Counted from the stretch's first letter, positions 26,086-36,103 are shown. The stretch: DNA of 64,000 nucleotides from Desulfocapsa sp050291935 (GCA_050291935.1 JBNKKR010000013.1:17141-81140), one strand, 5' to 3'. Program-made: numbers and translations. The notes: generated by a model from the letters alone, not told the origin.

Positions 26086-27816
26086 TTAAACCCAAAGCGG
26101 TACATGACAAAAGTTATCCACATCAATCAAGCCCAAATCGGTAATTTTTAGGTATGGAATAACCGGCAAGGCGAGAAAGCTCATATACATAAATGGATCC
26201 TCCACTTGTACCCCTAAATCTTTTGCTGCGTTAATCACCTTTGCAAGACGTAATGCAACACTATCCGCATCATGACAAGACATCAGTCCGGCAACTTCCA
26301 AAGCAAGTGTTGCCTTAACTTCTCCGTCAGCCACCACTGCCAACCCACCTTGTTGTCTGCATATGGTTTCAACGGCAAGCATCATGTCTTCATCATTTTC
26401 TCCGACAACGGTAATATTGTGAGAGTCATGTCCTACAGTTGAAGCAAGTGCCCCACGTTTAAGACCAATGCCTTGCACAAATCCACAGCCTCTATTTCCG
26501 GTTCCGTGGTGTCGTTCAACCACCGCAATTTTCAGAATATCCATTTCTGGATCAGCAATGGCAAAACCCGCATTTCTTTTTACCTTCACCTGTATCTGCT
26601 CGGTGATAAGTTGATTTGGCACAATTTTTATGACTCTTGCCAACTCAGATATTGCCGGGATAGCAAAGGAAAGTTCCTCAAGTTTCACATTTACCGAATG
26701 AAACACTTCTTTATAACGTTTATGGACATCTAATGGAGGTCGGAGATCACAAGCTTTCTCATCTGACACGTTTTTCCCTTTCACGTACACCTGTTGTGCT
26801 TGAATATCGTGCAAATCATCAAACAGGACCAGATTGGCCTTATATCCGGGTGCAACTGCTCCCACATTTTTTAATCCATAATAGGTTGCAACATTAATTG
26901 TAACCATCCTAATAGCAGTTACAGGATCAAGGCCAAGGCCTATTACCTTTCGCAAAATTCGATCAAGATGCCCATCTGTTAACAGTTCTTGTGCGTTGCA
27001 ATCATCGGTCACCAATAAAAATCGGTGGCTGTTTTTGGTGGTTACAGCCGGAAGCAATTTTTCCATATTTTTAGCAGTAGAACCCTCTCGAATAAAGACG
27101 TACATGCCACCACGCAACTTTTCAATCGCCTCTTCTGCTAAAACACATTCATGATCAGAGCCAATCCCGCAACCAATATATGCCTGCAAAGAAGGTCCGG
27201 ACAAGCCGGGTGCATGCCCATCAATTGGCCTCTCCATTTTTTGGGCGTGAACTATTTTTTGAAGAACCTGTTCGTCCCCACTAAGCACTCCGGGAAAGTT
27301 CATCATTTCTGCAAGTCCAAGTAGTTGTGGCATCGCAAGCAACTCACTTACCTGCGATGCCCCGATACTTGCTCCTGCATTTTCAAGAGAGGTCGCGGGC
27401 ACACAAGAAGGTGCCATACAATACATTTCCAGTGCAACATCCTTTGACTCTTCAATAAAATAGTTAATTCCCGTCATCCCGGCAACATTCGCAATCTCAT
27501 GGGGATCGCAAACCACAGTGGTCGTACCGTGCTGTAACACGGTTTTTGCAAATTCTCTTGGATTTAACATGGAACTTTCAATATGGATATGCCCTTCCAT
27601 AAAACCCGGTGCCACATAGCAGCCCTTACAATCTATTTCATTAATGCCTTCGTATCGACCAACACCTGCTATCAATCCTTCACATATTGCAACATCACCC
27701 TCAAGAATTTCACCTCCAAACACATCTATTATTTTACAATTTTTCAAGACAAGCTCAGCAGGAACTGCCCCTTTTGCCTGGAGAATCCGTTTTTTTAATT
27801 CTTCTATTTTGTTCAT
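26086..27816 (-). CDS. ade: adenine deaminase
   Basis: 576 residues, amidohydrolase family. Metal ligands are in FMEGHIHIESSML, and the family-specific VCDPHEIANVAG and later VTDDCNAQELL are present. It converts adenine to hypoxanthine for purine salvage. The C-terminal adenine deaminase domain is complete (VGHDSHNITVVGENDEDM). Single gene, no purine riboswitch seen upstream; the start region has two copies of TATCTAATTCC (27821-27831 and 27852-27862), which could be a regulator site. Confidence 0.95.
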   Translation of the reverse strand: MNKIEELKKRILQAKGAVPAELVLKNCKIIDVFGGEILEGDVAICEGLIAGVGRYEGINEIDCKGCYVAPGFMEGHIHIESSMLNPREFAKTVLQHGTTTVVCDPHEIANVAGMTGINYFIEESKDVALEMYCMAPSCVPATSLENAGASIGASQVSELLAMPQLLGLAEMMNFPGVLSGDEQVLQKIVHAQKMERPIDGHAPGLSGPSLQAYIGCGIGSDHECVLAEEAIEKLRGGMYVFIREGSTAKNMEKLLPAVTTKNSHRFLLVTDDCNAQELLTDGHLDRILRKVIGLGLDPVTAIRMVTINVATYYGLKNVGAVAPGYKANLVLFDDLHDIQAQQVYVKGKNVSDEKACDLRPPLDVHKRYKEVFHSVNVKLEELSFAIPAISELARVIKIVPNQLITEQIQVKVKRNAGFAIADPEMDILKIAVVERHHGTGNRGCGFVQGIGLKRGALASTVGHDSHNITVVGENDEDMMLAVETICRQQGGLAVVADGEVKATLALEVAGLMSCHDADSVALRLAKVINAAKDLGVQVEDPFMYMSFLALPVIPYLKITDLGLIDVDNFCHVPLWV

Positions 27817-28000
27817 TATGTATCTAATTCCATATTTTTTATCATTAAGGGTATCTAATTCCCTGAAATAGAAATTTCCAATTACAAAACAAATATTTTG
27901 ATGCGTTTATACCATTACTTCTTAACGACCACAAAATTATTTCACATTCATTTCATCATTGCGGGTGAATATTGAATCTGATAGAACATCTATTCTTATT

Positions 28001-28822
28001 ATGAAAACAAAAAAAGCTCCCATACCAACAGTAAAGCGTGGATCCTATTTTATCGATTCACATTGTCATCTTGACATGGACAGTTACGCAAGCGATCTTG
28101 AGCAGGTACTGGATAATGCCAGGTTGCACCGGGTACACACAATAATTAGCATCGGCATAGACGAAAAAAGCTCACGTTCTGCAATAAATCTTGCCAAACA
28201 GTACCCCTCTTGCATAAAGGCCACCGTGGGTATACATCCCCATGATGTGGAACATATTGATCAACACACCTATGTTCGCCTGCAAAAGCTTGTTCAAAAT
28301 AATAGAGAACACGTTGTCGGCTACGGGGAAATTGGCCTTGATTACGCAAAAAATTATTCACCAAAATCAATTCAGCAAAAAGCATTTTCAGAACAGCTTC
28401 ACCTCGCAAAGGAACTGGCCTTACCGGTTATAATTCACGACCGGGAAGCACACAAAGATTGTATTACCCTTTTGCAAGAAGCTGCACCTTTTCCCAAAGG
28501 CGGTGTTATGCACTGCTTTTCTGGAGATATACACTTTGCCAAGCAAGTACTGGAACTGGGTTTTTACATTTCCATACCAGGAGTTGTAACTTTTAAAAAT
28601 GGGTATATGCTACAAGATGTGACTGCCAAAATTCCGCTTGAAGCAATGCTTTTGGAAACAGACGGCCCCTTTCTTTCCCCTGTCCCCTGGCGGGGAAAAC
28701 GAAATGAACCTGCCTATATTCCGTATATTGCAAAAAAAATTGCTGAGATAAAACAGATTAGTATGGAAGAAGTTGCTTATCAAACAAGTAAGAATGCTCA
28801 AGCACTCTTTCAAATACCTTAG
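28001..28822 (+). CDS. TatD-family metal-dependent DNase
   Basis: 273 residues from ATG at 28001; the frame extends to a TTG at 27959 without support. FIDSHCHLDMDSY is the N-terminal metal site, IIHDREAHKD and MHCFSGDI carry further ligands, and LETDGPFLSP is the C-terminal signature. TatD proteins are 3'-5' exonucleases in DNA quality control. yggS follows after 17 bases. Confidence 0.9.
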   Translation: MKTKKAPIPTVKRGSYFIDSHCHLDMDSYASDLEQVLDNARLHRVHTIISIGIDEKSSRSAINLAKQYPSCIKATVGIHPHDVEHIDQHTYVRLQKLVQNNREHVVGYGEIGLDYAKNYSPKSIQQKAFSEQLHLAKELALPVIIHDREAHKDCITLLQEAAPFPKGGVMHCFSGDIHFAKQVLELGFYISIPGVVTFKNGYMLQDVTAKIPLEAMLLETDGPFLSPVPWRGKRNEPAYIPYIAKKIAEIKQISMEEVAYQTSKNAQALFQIP

Positions 28823-28839
28823 CCAACGTTATTTGACCA

Positions 28840-29535
28840 ATGACTATCCAAGACAATCTACAGGCAATCAATAAAGCAATTCATGCAACAGCACTCGCAT
28901 GTGATAGAGACCCTTCAACAATTCAACTATTGGCAGTTTCAAAACACCATCCTATAAGCAGTATCCAGGAAGCAATTGATGCCGGGCAAAAATCTTTTGG
29001 TGAAAATTACATCCAGGAAGCAGAAATAAAATGTAAAGCTCTGCATCAAGATGCATCCTTTCACTTTATTGGCCACGTACAGAGCAATAAGGCAAAAGTT
29101 GCAGCCTCTCTTTTTGACGTGGTTGAGACCGTTGACAGATTCAAGCTTGCCAAAGCTTTGCATAAACAGCTCGAAAAAGAAAACAAACAATTAGATATTC
29201 TTGTGCAGGTGAACATTGCAAATGACCCAAATAAACATGGTGTAGCTCCCCATGATACCATCACCCTACTTAAGGAAATTACTGCGCTTCCAACACTTAA
29301 GCCCATGGGGCTGATGACCATGCCCCCTTACTCTCAAGATCTTGAACAAACGCGTGCGCACTTTAAAGCCTTACGTGATCTCTCCAAGACATGTGCAGAG
29401 AAGGGACTTTTTTACAACAATGAAGCAGTACAACTATCCATGGGAATGTCCCACGATTTTAAAGTCGCCATTGAGGAAGGCTCTACCTGCATACGCGTTG
29501 GCACTGCAATTTTTGGAGCTCGAATCGCAAATTAA
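28840..29535 (+). CDS. yggS: YggS-family PLP homeostasis protein
   Basis: 231 residues. LLAVSKHHP holds the PLP-binding lysine, FGENYIQEA and FHFIGHVQSNKAK follow in the typical order, and the C-terminal LSMGMSHDFKVAIEEGSTCIRVGTAIFG is the family signature. YggS/PLPBP proteins buffer pyridoxal phosphate and have no known enzymatic activity. Probably one operon with the TatD gene; a hairpin terminator follows at 29599-29631. Confidence 0.95.
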   Translation: MTIQDNLQAINKAIHATALACDRDPSTIQLLAVSKHHPISSIQEAIDAGQKSFGENYIQEAEIKCKALHQDASFHFIGHVQSNKAKVAASLFDVVETVDRFKLAKALHKQLEKENKQLDILVQVNIANDPNKHGVAPHDTITLLKEITALPTLKPMGLMTMPPYSQDLEQTRAHFKALRDLSKTCAEKGLFYNNEAVQLSMGMSHDFKVAIEEGSTCIRVGTAIFGARIAN

Positions 29536-29598
29536 TCCATGGAAATTTCACATTTTCTATCTGGATAGATATTGCGCCTGAGCTTAAAAAGCAAAAAA

Positions 29599-29631
29599 AA
29601 AGGGTTGCAGTCAAACTGACTGCAACCCTTT
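29599..29631. terminator. bidirectional terminator between yggS and tRNA genes
   Basis: AAAGGGTTGCAGTCA pairs with TGACTGCAACCCTTT around AAC (15 bp). On the minus strand a run of nine T follows, ending the tRNA-Val/tRNA-Asp transcript; on the plus strand it follows yggS. Confidence 0.85.
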
Positions 29632-29638
29632 ATATTCC

Positions 29639-29715
29639 TGGCGGAGCGGACGGGACTCGAACCCGCGACCCCCGGCGTGACAGGCCGGTATTCTAACCAG
29701 CTGAACTACCGCTCC
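29639..29715 (-). tRNA. tRNA-Asp(GUC)
   Basis: 77 bases with encoded CCA. Acceptor GGAGCGG/CCGCTCC, anticodon loop CTGTCAC with GTC, T arm GCGGGTTCGAGTCCCGT. Transcribed after tRNA-Val. Confidence 0.95.
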
Positions 29716-29744
29716 CGATTAGACATTGCTTGCGAAAAACTGAG

Positions 29745-29820
29745 TGGTGGGCGGTACAGGGATCGAACCTGTGACCCTCGGCTTGTAAGGCCGATGCTCT
29801 CCCAGCTGAGCTAACCGCCC
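29745..29820 (-). tRNA. tRNA-Val(UAC)
   Basis: 76 bases with encoded CCA. Acceptor GGGCGGT/ACCGCCC, anticodon loop CTTACAA with TAC, T arm ACAGGTTCGATCCCTGT. First of the two-tRNA unit. Confidence 0.95.
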
Positions 29821-29840
29821 CCTCAATTATTGTGGACCTC

Positions 29841-29869
29841 TATTTAACAGTTGGTCTATTCTCCGTCAA
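29841..29869 (-). promoter_or_regulatory. promoter of tRNA-Val/tRNA-Asp unit
   Basis: Minus strand: TTGACG at 29869-29864, 17-base spacer, TAAATA at 29846-29841, about 20 bases before tRNA-Val. Confidence 0.6.
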
Positions 29870-29879
29870 GCAAAAAAGA

Positions 29880-32282
29880 TCAATGGGGAGCATTATGTGA
29901 AGAGACGGTATAGTCTCCAACCACCGAATCCAAAGTCACTTCCTTAAAGAGCGCTTCACCTTCTTTCAAGATAAGCGCTTTTTCAAGGACATCATCAACA
30001 TTTTCCACACAATGAATATCTAAACTTCTGCGAATATTGGCTGGCACATCTTTCAAATTTCTCTCATTTTCTTTTGGAACCAGAACCGTTTTTATATTTC
30101 CACGTTTGGCAGCAAGAAGCTTCTCCGTTAATCCACCAATGGGAAGAACGCGCCCCCGTAACGTAATCTCACCAGTCATGGCCAATTCATGTCGTACCGG
30201 AAGTTTTAAAATTGCAGAAACAAGCGCGGTGGCCATGGTGATACCAGCAGAAGGACCGTCTTTTGGAATAGCTCCTTCCGGAACATGGATATGAATATCG
30301 AGCTTCTGATAGAAATCAGGCTCAAGGCCAAGACGCATACTTCTTGATCTTACATAGCTCAGTGCCGCCTGAGCCGACTCCTGCATGACATCACCAAGTT
30401 TCCCGGTAACAATCATTTTTCCGGTTCCTTGCATCAAAGTGGTCTCTATCTGCAGTAGTTCGCCACCAACCGGTGTCCATGCAAGCCCAGTAACAAGCCC
30501 CACTTCATCACGCTCTTCAGCCAGTCCATATCTAAACTTTGGTGTTCCCAAAAAACGCAGGACTGTGTTTGCTGTAACCTTGTATTTCTGTATCCGTTTC
30601 TTACTTTTTTGACGGTCCCTGGCAATCTTACGAAATACCGACGCGAGAGTACGCTCAAGGTTGCGAACTCCGGCTTCTTTTGTGTAACTTCTTATCACTT
30701 CAAGAATACCGCCTGGAGTGAGCAGAATATCGTCATTCTTAAATCCATTAACTTCCAACTGTTTTGGTATCAAATAGCCACTGGCGATCTTCTGTTTTTC
30801 TTCCTCGGTATAGCCATTTAGACGAATCACTTCCATCCTGTCTTGAAGAGGAAGAGGGATACCATCCAAATCATTGGCAGTGGTGATAAAGAAGATATTG
30901 GAAAGATCATAGTCAAGATCCAAATAATGGTCGTTAAAACTATTATTCTGTTCAGGATCCAACACTTCCAAAAGAGCAGATGAAGGATCACCACGAAAAT
31001 CAGTGGACATTTTATCTACTTCATCAAGACAAAAGACAGGATTAGCCACCCCAATTTTCTGCATCGCCTGAATAATTTTCCCTGGCATCGCACCTACGTA
31101 GGTCCTTCTATGACCGCGAATCTCGGCCTCATCGCGAACCCCACCGAGTGAGATCCTGGTGAATTTGCGTCCCATGGCTCGAGCGATGGACTTGGAAATG
31201 GATGTTTTCCCAACCCCTGGAGGACCAACAAGACAAATTATTGGCCCTTGTAATTTTTTCACCTGTGCTTGAACAGCCAAGTATTCCAAAATCCTCTCTT
31301 TGGGCTTTTCCAAACCAAAATGATCTTCATCAAGGATTGCCTCAGCTTTGACAATATCGATTTTAGCTCGCGACTTTTTACTCCAGGGCAATTCAAGAAT
31401 ACAATCGATATAGTTTCTAACCACCGTTGTCTCAGCGGACATGGGTGGCATATTCCGTAATTTTTTTAACTCTTTTAAGGTCTTTTCCCGAACCAGCTTC
31501 GGCAACTTTTTCTTTTCGAGGGTCTGTTCAAGCTCACCTATCTCATCCACCCCGTCCTCATTTTGCCCCATCTCTTTTTGGATGACTTTAACCTTTTCTC
31601 CCAAAAAATAATTGCGCTGGGTCTTCCCCATCTGTTTTTTGGTTCTTGCGTTTATCTCTTTTTCAAGTTCAGCAAGCTCCATTTCCCGGTGCATAAATGC
31701 AAGAATTTTTTCAATTCGTTTTGAAATCGAGTCAATTTCAAGAATTTCCTGTTTTTCTCTCGCCTTTAAAGGTAAATGGGAACTGACAATATCAACTAAT
31801 TTCCCATTATCAACTATCGCCTTCACCGATTTTATGACTTCACGAGGAATCTTCCGATGTTCGTCGGCAAATTCTTCAAACTTCTCACGTAATCGCCGGA
31901 CAAAAACCTCCGTTTCCGGCAGTTCGTTTCCTTTATTTTCACGAAGAGTTACTTCAGCCTGCAAAAAATTATCATGGGGAACAAAAGAAACAATTTCCGC
32001 CCTTCTCTTTCCTTCAACCAAAGCCTTGATGGTTCCATCTGGCAAACGCAATAACTGCATAACAACTGCAATGGTACCAGTCCGAAAAATCTCCTGTTCC
32101 GATGGATCATCAATTTTAGAATCCTTTTGGGTCACAAGAAGAATCTCTGTTCGTTTTTCCATCGAATCTTCAAGGGCTTTAATGGATTTTGCACGCCCAA
32201 CAACTAATGGGGCCACCATATGGGGAAAGATGACGATATCACGTAGTGACATCACCGGATACAGACTGCTTTTCATATTCAA
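29880..32282 (-). CDS. lon: ATP-dependent protease Lon
   Basis: 800 residues. N-terminal substrate-binding domain (YPVMSLRDIVIFPHMVAPLVVG), AAA+ domain with Walker A GPPGVGKTS near residue 360 and Walker B CLDEVDKM, and the C-terminal Ser-Lys protease domain around KDGPSAGITMA. Cytoplasmic homohexamer that removes misfolded and regulatory proteins. AGAAGGAATTGAAT precedes the ATG. It is the last gene of tig-clpP-clpX-lon, 112 bases after clpX. Confidence 0.97.
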   Translation of the reverse strand: MNMKSSLYPVMSLRDIVIFPHMVAPLVVGRAKSIKALEDSMEKRTEILLVTQKDSKIDDPSEQEIFRTGTIAVVMQLLRLPDGTIKALVEGKRRAEIVSFVPHDNFLQAEVTLRENKGNELPETEVFVRRLREKFEEFADEHRKIPREVIKSVKAIVDNGKLVDIVSSHLPLKAREKQEILEIDSISKRIEKILAFMHREMELAELEKEINARTKKQMGKTQRNYFLGEKVKVIQKEMGQNEDGVDEIGELEQTLEKKKLPKLVREKTLKELKKLRNMPPMSAETTVVRNYIDCILELPWSKKSRAKIDIVKAEAILDEDHFGLEKPKERILEYLAVQAQVKKLQGPIICLVGPPGVGKTSISKSIARAMGRKFTRISLGGVRDEAEIRGHRRTYVGAMPGKIIQAMQKIGVANPVFCLDEVDKMSTDFRGDPSSALLEVLDPEQNNSFNDHYLDLDYDLSNIFFITTANDLDGIPLPLQDRMEVIRLNGYTEEEKQKIASGYLIPKQLEVNGFKNDDILLTPGGILEVIRSYTKEAGVRNLERTLASVFRKIARDRQKSKKRIQKYKVTANTVLRFLGTPKFRYGLAEERDEVGLVTGLAWTPVGGELLQIETTLMQGTGKMIVTGKLGDVMQESAQAALSYVRSRSMRLGLEPDFYQKLDIHIHVPEGAIPKDGPSAGITMATALVSAILKLPVRHELAMTGEITLRGRVLPIGGLTEKLLAAKRGNIKTVLVPKENERNLKDVPANIRRSLDIHCVENVDDVLEKALILKEGEALFKEVTLDSVVGDYTVSSHNAPH

Positions 32283-32394
32283 TTCCTTCTAAGAAAAATA
32301 CTCTTGTTGCCCACTTCCAGTATCGCGTTGAACTGCCATTCTTTACAGAAAAAACTGTGGAATAGCAGCATAAACAAATAGACTCATCAATTCC

Positions 32395-33666
32395 CTATCC
32401 AGCATTTTCTAATTTTTTTTCATCGGGATTTGTATAGAGAACCACCGGATAATCACCATCATTAATCACCTGCTCACTGATTACACATTCCTGAACATTC
32501 TTTTTCGACGGCAAGTCATACATCACATCAAGCATGGATTCTTCCATCACCGAACGTAATCCTCTGGCACCAGATTTTCGTTTCAAGGCCTTCTGCGCTA
32601 TGGCAGACAAAGCACCTTCGGTAAATCGAAGACGAACATTTTCAAGTTCAAATAAACGTTCATATTGCTTGGTCAGGGCATTTTTAGGTTCTGTCAAAAT
32701 CCGGACCAGATCCTCTTCTTCAAGTTCCTGCATGGTTGCAATCACCGGCAAACGTCCAACAAGCTCTGGAATAAGGCCAAATTTCAACAAATCCTCGGGT
32801 CGAACTTTAGCCAGCATCTCCCCTAGCTTGACTTTCTTATCGTGTTCCACCTTTGCACCAAATCCTATGGATTTAGTCCCTTCCCTTCGCTTTACCACGG
32901 AGTCAAGACCAACAAAAGCCCCGCCGACAATAAAGAGAACATTGGTGGTATCAATCTTTACCAGATCTTGCTGGGGATGTTTACGCCCACCTTTTGGAGG
33001 AATTGAAGCAACTGTTCCCTCAATAATTTTTAAAAGAGCCTGCTGCACTCCCTCACCAGACACATCACGGGTAAGAGAGGCGCTATCAGACTTTCTCGCA
33101 ATTTTGTCTATTTCATCAATATAGATAATACCCCGTTCGGCACGATCTATATCATAGTCAGCTGCCTGAAGAAGATTTACAAGGATATTTTCTACATCAT
33201 CACCAACATACCCAGCCTCGGTCAAGGTAGTTGCGTCGGCTATGCAAAAGGGTACATTTAATATTCTGGCAAGGGTTTGAGCGACCAGTGTCTTACCGCT
33301 CCCGGTGGGGCCAATTAAGATAATATTTGATTTCTGCAGTTCCACCGCATCAAGATCAGTGGGTGCATCAATACGTTTGTAATGATTATGCACCGCAACA
33401 GAGAGTACTTTTTTAGCAAAATCCTGGCCGATAACATAGTCATTAAGATGCTCATTTATATCCATGGGTTTAAGAACGGCAGCCACACCACCCTTCTCAT
33501 CGGATACCTGCGCAGCATCTTCATCTTTGACAATCTCGTTACAGAGCTCTATACATTCATCACAGATATACACCTGCGGTCCTGCGATCAATTTAGCTAC
33601 TTCATCCTGCTCTTTGCCACAAAAAGAACAATGACAGATCGATTCATTGTTTTCATTATCACTCAT
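32395..33666 (-). CDS. clpX: ClpX ATPase
   Basis: 423 residues. The N-terminal zinc-binding domain (CSFCGKEQDEV, then CDECIELC) binds substrates and adaptors. The AAA+ domain has Walker A GPTGSGKT near residue 120 and the IGF-type loop region GTKSIGFGAKVEH used to dock on ClpP. Unfolds and feeds proteins to ClpP, whose gene ends 2 bases upstream. Confidence 0.97.
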   Translation of the reverse strand: MSDNENNESICHCSFCGKEQDEVAKLIAGPQVYICDECIELCNEIVKDEDAAQVSDEKGGVAAVLKPMDINEHLNDYVIGQDFAKKVLSVAVHNHYKRIDAPTDLDAVELQKSNIILIGPTGSGKTLVAQTLARILNVPFCIADATTLTEAGYVGDDVENILVNLLQAADYDIDRAERGIIYIDEIDKIARKSDSASLTRDVSGEGVQQALLKIIEGTVASIPPKGGRKHPQQDLVKIDTTNVLFIVGGAFVGLDSVVKRREGTKSIGFGAKVEHDKKVKLGEMLAKVRPEDLLKFGLIPELVGRLPVIATMQELEEEDLVRILTEPKNALTKQYERLFELENVRLRFTEGALSAIAQKALKRKSGARGLRSVMEESMLDVMYDLPSKKNVQECVISEQVINDGDYPVVLYTNPDEKKLENAG

Positions 33667-33667
33667 A

Positions 33668-34270
33668 CTATTCTTCCTCAGAAGGGTCCATTCGTTTGGT
33701 CAATACCTCATCTACTATACCATATTTTTTTGCCTCAATGGCACTCATAAAATTATCACGATCCGTATCTTTCTGGATTTTCTTAATAGAATGCCCTGTA
33801 TGGGCAGAGAGGATGCCATTGAGATCCTCACGCATTCTGAGCATTTCCCTTGCATGGATATCCACTTCAGTGGCCTGACCCTGGAACCCGCCCATGGGCT
33901 GATGAATCATTATCCGCGCATTGGGCAATGCATAACGCTTGCCACTTGTCCCTGCAGCAAGCAGCAACGCCCCCATGGAGGCCGCCTGCCCCATACAGAG
34001 TGTTGCAATATCACATTTAACATACTGCATGGTGTCATAAATGGCCATCCCAGCAGTTACCGAGCCACCTGGAGAATTAATATAAAAAGTGATATCCTTA
34101 TCGGGATCCTCAGCCTCAAGAAACAGTAGCTGGGCAACAATAACGTTACTTACGTTATCGTCCACACTTGCACCAAGAAAAACTATTCTTTCTCGAAGCA
34201 ACCTGGAATAAATATCAAAAGAGCGTTCTCCCCTGGGACTCTGTTCAACCACCATTGGCACAAGGTTCAT
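33668..34270 (-). CDS. clpP: ClpP protease
   Basis: 200 residues from ATG at 34270 (MNLVPMVVEQSPRGERSFDI), with GGGGGAACAAAA before it; the frame extends upstream to 34336 across a hairpin, which argues against the longer form. Catalytic Ser in MGQAASMGALLL, His in ARIMIHQP, and Asp further on. Forms the double-heptamer proteolytic chamber used by ClpX, the next gene. Confidence 0.97.
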   Translation of the reverse strand: MNLVPMVVEQSPRGERSFDIYSRLLRERIVFLGASVDDNVSNVIVAQLLFLEAEDPDKDITFYINSPGGSVTAGMAIYDTMQYVKCDIATLCMGQAASMGALLLAAGTSGKRYALPNARIMIHQPMGGFQGQATEVDIHAREMLRMREDLNGILSAHTGHSIKKIQKDTDRDNFMSAIEAKKYGIVDEVLTKRMDPSEEE

Positions 34271-34290
34271 TTTTGTTCCCCCAAAATAGG

Positions 34291-34326
34291 TACGACTGCA
34301 GAAACATAAGCGTTCCTGCAGTCGTA
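34291..34326 (-). terminator. hairpin between tig and clpP
   Basis: TACGACTGCAG pairs with CTGCAGTCGTA (11 bp). No T-run follows on the minus strand, so it may be a partial terminator or an mRNA boundary that separates trigger factor expression from clpPX. Confidence 0.5.
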
Positions 34327-34359
34327 CGTTAAGCATTTATAAATGATTTGCATTGAGTA

Positions 34360-35700
34360 TTAATCGTTGTTTCCTTCCGGTGTATCAGGAGTTGATTCAC
34401 TTTCATTTACAACGGTTTTTGGTTCAACCAGCGTTGCATTGTCACGAAGAAAAGTAAGAATTTTCTCATTAAGAATTTCGTTCATAAAAGGAAGTAAGTC
34501 ATCACGGCTGGCAAAATATTCTTTCACCTTGGCAATGGGCATATTGTACTGATCCCCAATGCGTTGGAAAGCTCGGTCCATATCCTCATCATTAACTTTA
34601 ATTTCTTCAACTTCTGCTATTTTTTTGAGAATAAAGTCACCACGAACACGTTTTTCCGCAGTCTCTTCAGACTGTTTTTCAAGTTCCTCACGATTAACAC
34701 CTGCGGCCTCAAGGCTCATGCCCTGTTGTTCCAGGGTTTTCTCAGTATTCTTCACCATCTCTTCAACTTCAAAACGAACAAGACGCTTCGGTACTTCAAA
34801 TTCATGTCTCGATAGCAGCTCCTGCATCAATCTATCGGTGGTTTCCCCTTGAATCTTTCCCTCTTTTTCCTTTTCAAGGCTCTCTTTAATACTCTTTTTT
34901 AATTCATCAAGTGTGGCGAACTCGGCGTCCACATCCTTTGCAAACTCATCGTTCACTTCAGGGAGAATCCGCTCTTTTATATCTTTTACTTTAACCCTGA
35001 ATTCAACATTTTTCCCTGCAAGTACAGGATTATTATAATGCGCGGGGAACTCAACCTCGTGACTGGCCTCTTCATCCTTATTCATACCCACAAGTTTCTC
35101 TTCAAACTCAGGGCTTAACTTGCCTGATCCAACATCAACGGAGTAGTTGTCGTTTTTGACTTCCTTCATGGCTTTACCATTGTGAAACCCCTCAAAGTCA
35201 ACGACGATAACATCACCTTCTACAACGCTACGCCCCTCCACTGATTTAAGTGGTGCCATATTACGTCGAATCTCTTCAATCTCAATATCGACGGCGGCAT
35301 CACTTACCGAAGTCGAACTCTGCTCAATCTCAAGCCCCTTATATTCGCCAAGTTCAAATTCAGGGGCCACATCTATTTGGGCAACATAACAAAACGTTCC
35401 ATCCTCATTGAAAACGGGATCGGAGATCTCTGGATGAACAACAGGCTCAACCTTTTCAGCTTCAATGGCATCAAAATAGCTCTCCTGGACCAATTTTTCC
35501 CCAACTTCTCCCTCAACTTGCCCCTGATAGTGACGGACGATAACCTTCCTTGGCACTTTGCCGCGTCTAAAACCTTTAAGCTTCGTTTCACGCTGTAACT
35601 TACCATAGGCTTTTTCCAGTTTTTTCTGCACATCATCCGCTGGAAGTGTGATGGTAATTTTCTTTGTAAGTGCGCTGACATCTTCAACTACTACATCCAT
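34360..35700 (-). CDS. tig: trigger factor
   Basis: 446 residues from ATG at 35700 (MDVVVEDVSALTKKITITLP), preceded by GATGAGGACGG; the ATG at 35715 lacks a ribosome binding site. The ribosome-binding signature GFRRGKVPRKVI lies near residue 43, the PPIase domain follows near 150-250 (GDVIVVDFEGFHNG) and the C-terminal chaperone helices after that. Ribosome-bound chaperone for nascent chains. First gene of the Clp/Lon cluster. Confidence 0.95.
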   Translation of the reverse strand: MDVVVEDVSALTKKITITLPADDVQKKLEKAYGKLQRETKLKGFRRGKVPRKVIVRHYQGQVEGEVGEKLVQESYFDAIEAEKVEPVVHPEISDPVFNEDGTFCYVAQIDVAPEFELGEYKGLEIEQSSTSVSDAAVDIEIEEIRRNMAPLKSVEGRSVVEGDVIVVDFEGFHNGKAMKEVKNDNYSVDVGSGKLSPEFEEKLVGMNKDEEASHEVEFPAHYNNPVLAGKNVEFRVKVKDIKERILPEVNDEFAKDVDAEFATLDELKKSIKESLEKEKEGKIQGETTDRLMQELLSRHEFEVPKRLVRFEVEEMVKNTEKTLEQQGMSLEAAGVNREELEKQSEETAEKRVRGDFILKKIAEVEEIKVNDEDMDRAFQRIGDQYNMPIAKVKEYFASRDDLLPFMNEILNEKILTFLRDNATLVEPKTVVNESESTPDTPEGNND

Positions 35701-35724
35701 TCTGTCCGTCCTCATCTATGCATT

Positions 35725-35754
35725 TTTATATTTACTTCCTAACAGAGCTGACAA
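35725..35754 (-). promoter_or_regulatory. candidate promoter for tig
   Basis: Minus strand: TTGTCA at 35754-35749, 18-base spacer, TATAAA at 35730-35725, 24 bases before the chosen start. Confidence 0.5.
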
Positions 35755-35784
35755 AGTAAACAAATTTCTTTATTCAATAGTCAT

Positions 35785-35869
35785 TGGTGCGAGAGGGGGG
35801 ACTCGAACCCCCATGCCTTGCGGCGCTGGTTCCTAAGACCAGTGCGTCTACCAATTTCGCCACCCTCGC
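35785..35869 (-). tRNA. tRNA-Leu(UAG)
   Basis: 85 bases with encoded CCA and a long variable arm. Acceptor GCGAGGG with a 3' CCCTCGC-type partner, anticodon loop CTTAGGA with TAG. Lies upstream of tig. Confidence 0.95.
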
Positions 35870-35900
35870 AAGTTTGGATTTTTTTGCAACAACCCAGTAG

Positions 35901-35929
35901 TAAATAATTCACATTGGGCTGACCGTCAA
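35901..35929 (-). promoter_or_regulatory. promoter of tRNA-Leu(UAG)
   Basis: Minus strand: TTGACG at 35929-35924, 17-base spacer, TATTTA at 35906-35901. The same -35 hexamer and spacing as at the tRNA-Val unit. Confidence 0.5.
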
Positions 35930-36103
35930 GACAGATACACAAAGTTACCAAAAAAAGCCATGTTTTTCGTCTTGATGAAAGCAATATTTCAACAGTTCCT
36001 TGCAAAAGGAATATTCAGTGACTATATCTTTGCAGTCGGTATGGCAATGACGGAGGTTTACTCCTTATATTTATTAAAACAGTCAATATGCGGGTACGAT
36101 CCA

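Noticed and set aside
27817..28000. Purine riboswitch upstream of ade
   Set aside because: I found no conserved three-way junction elements; only a short repeated TATCTAATTCC is present.
35781..36005. Minus-strand 74-codon frame over tRNA-Leu(UAG)
   Set aside because: It is a translation of the tRNA gene itself.
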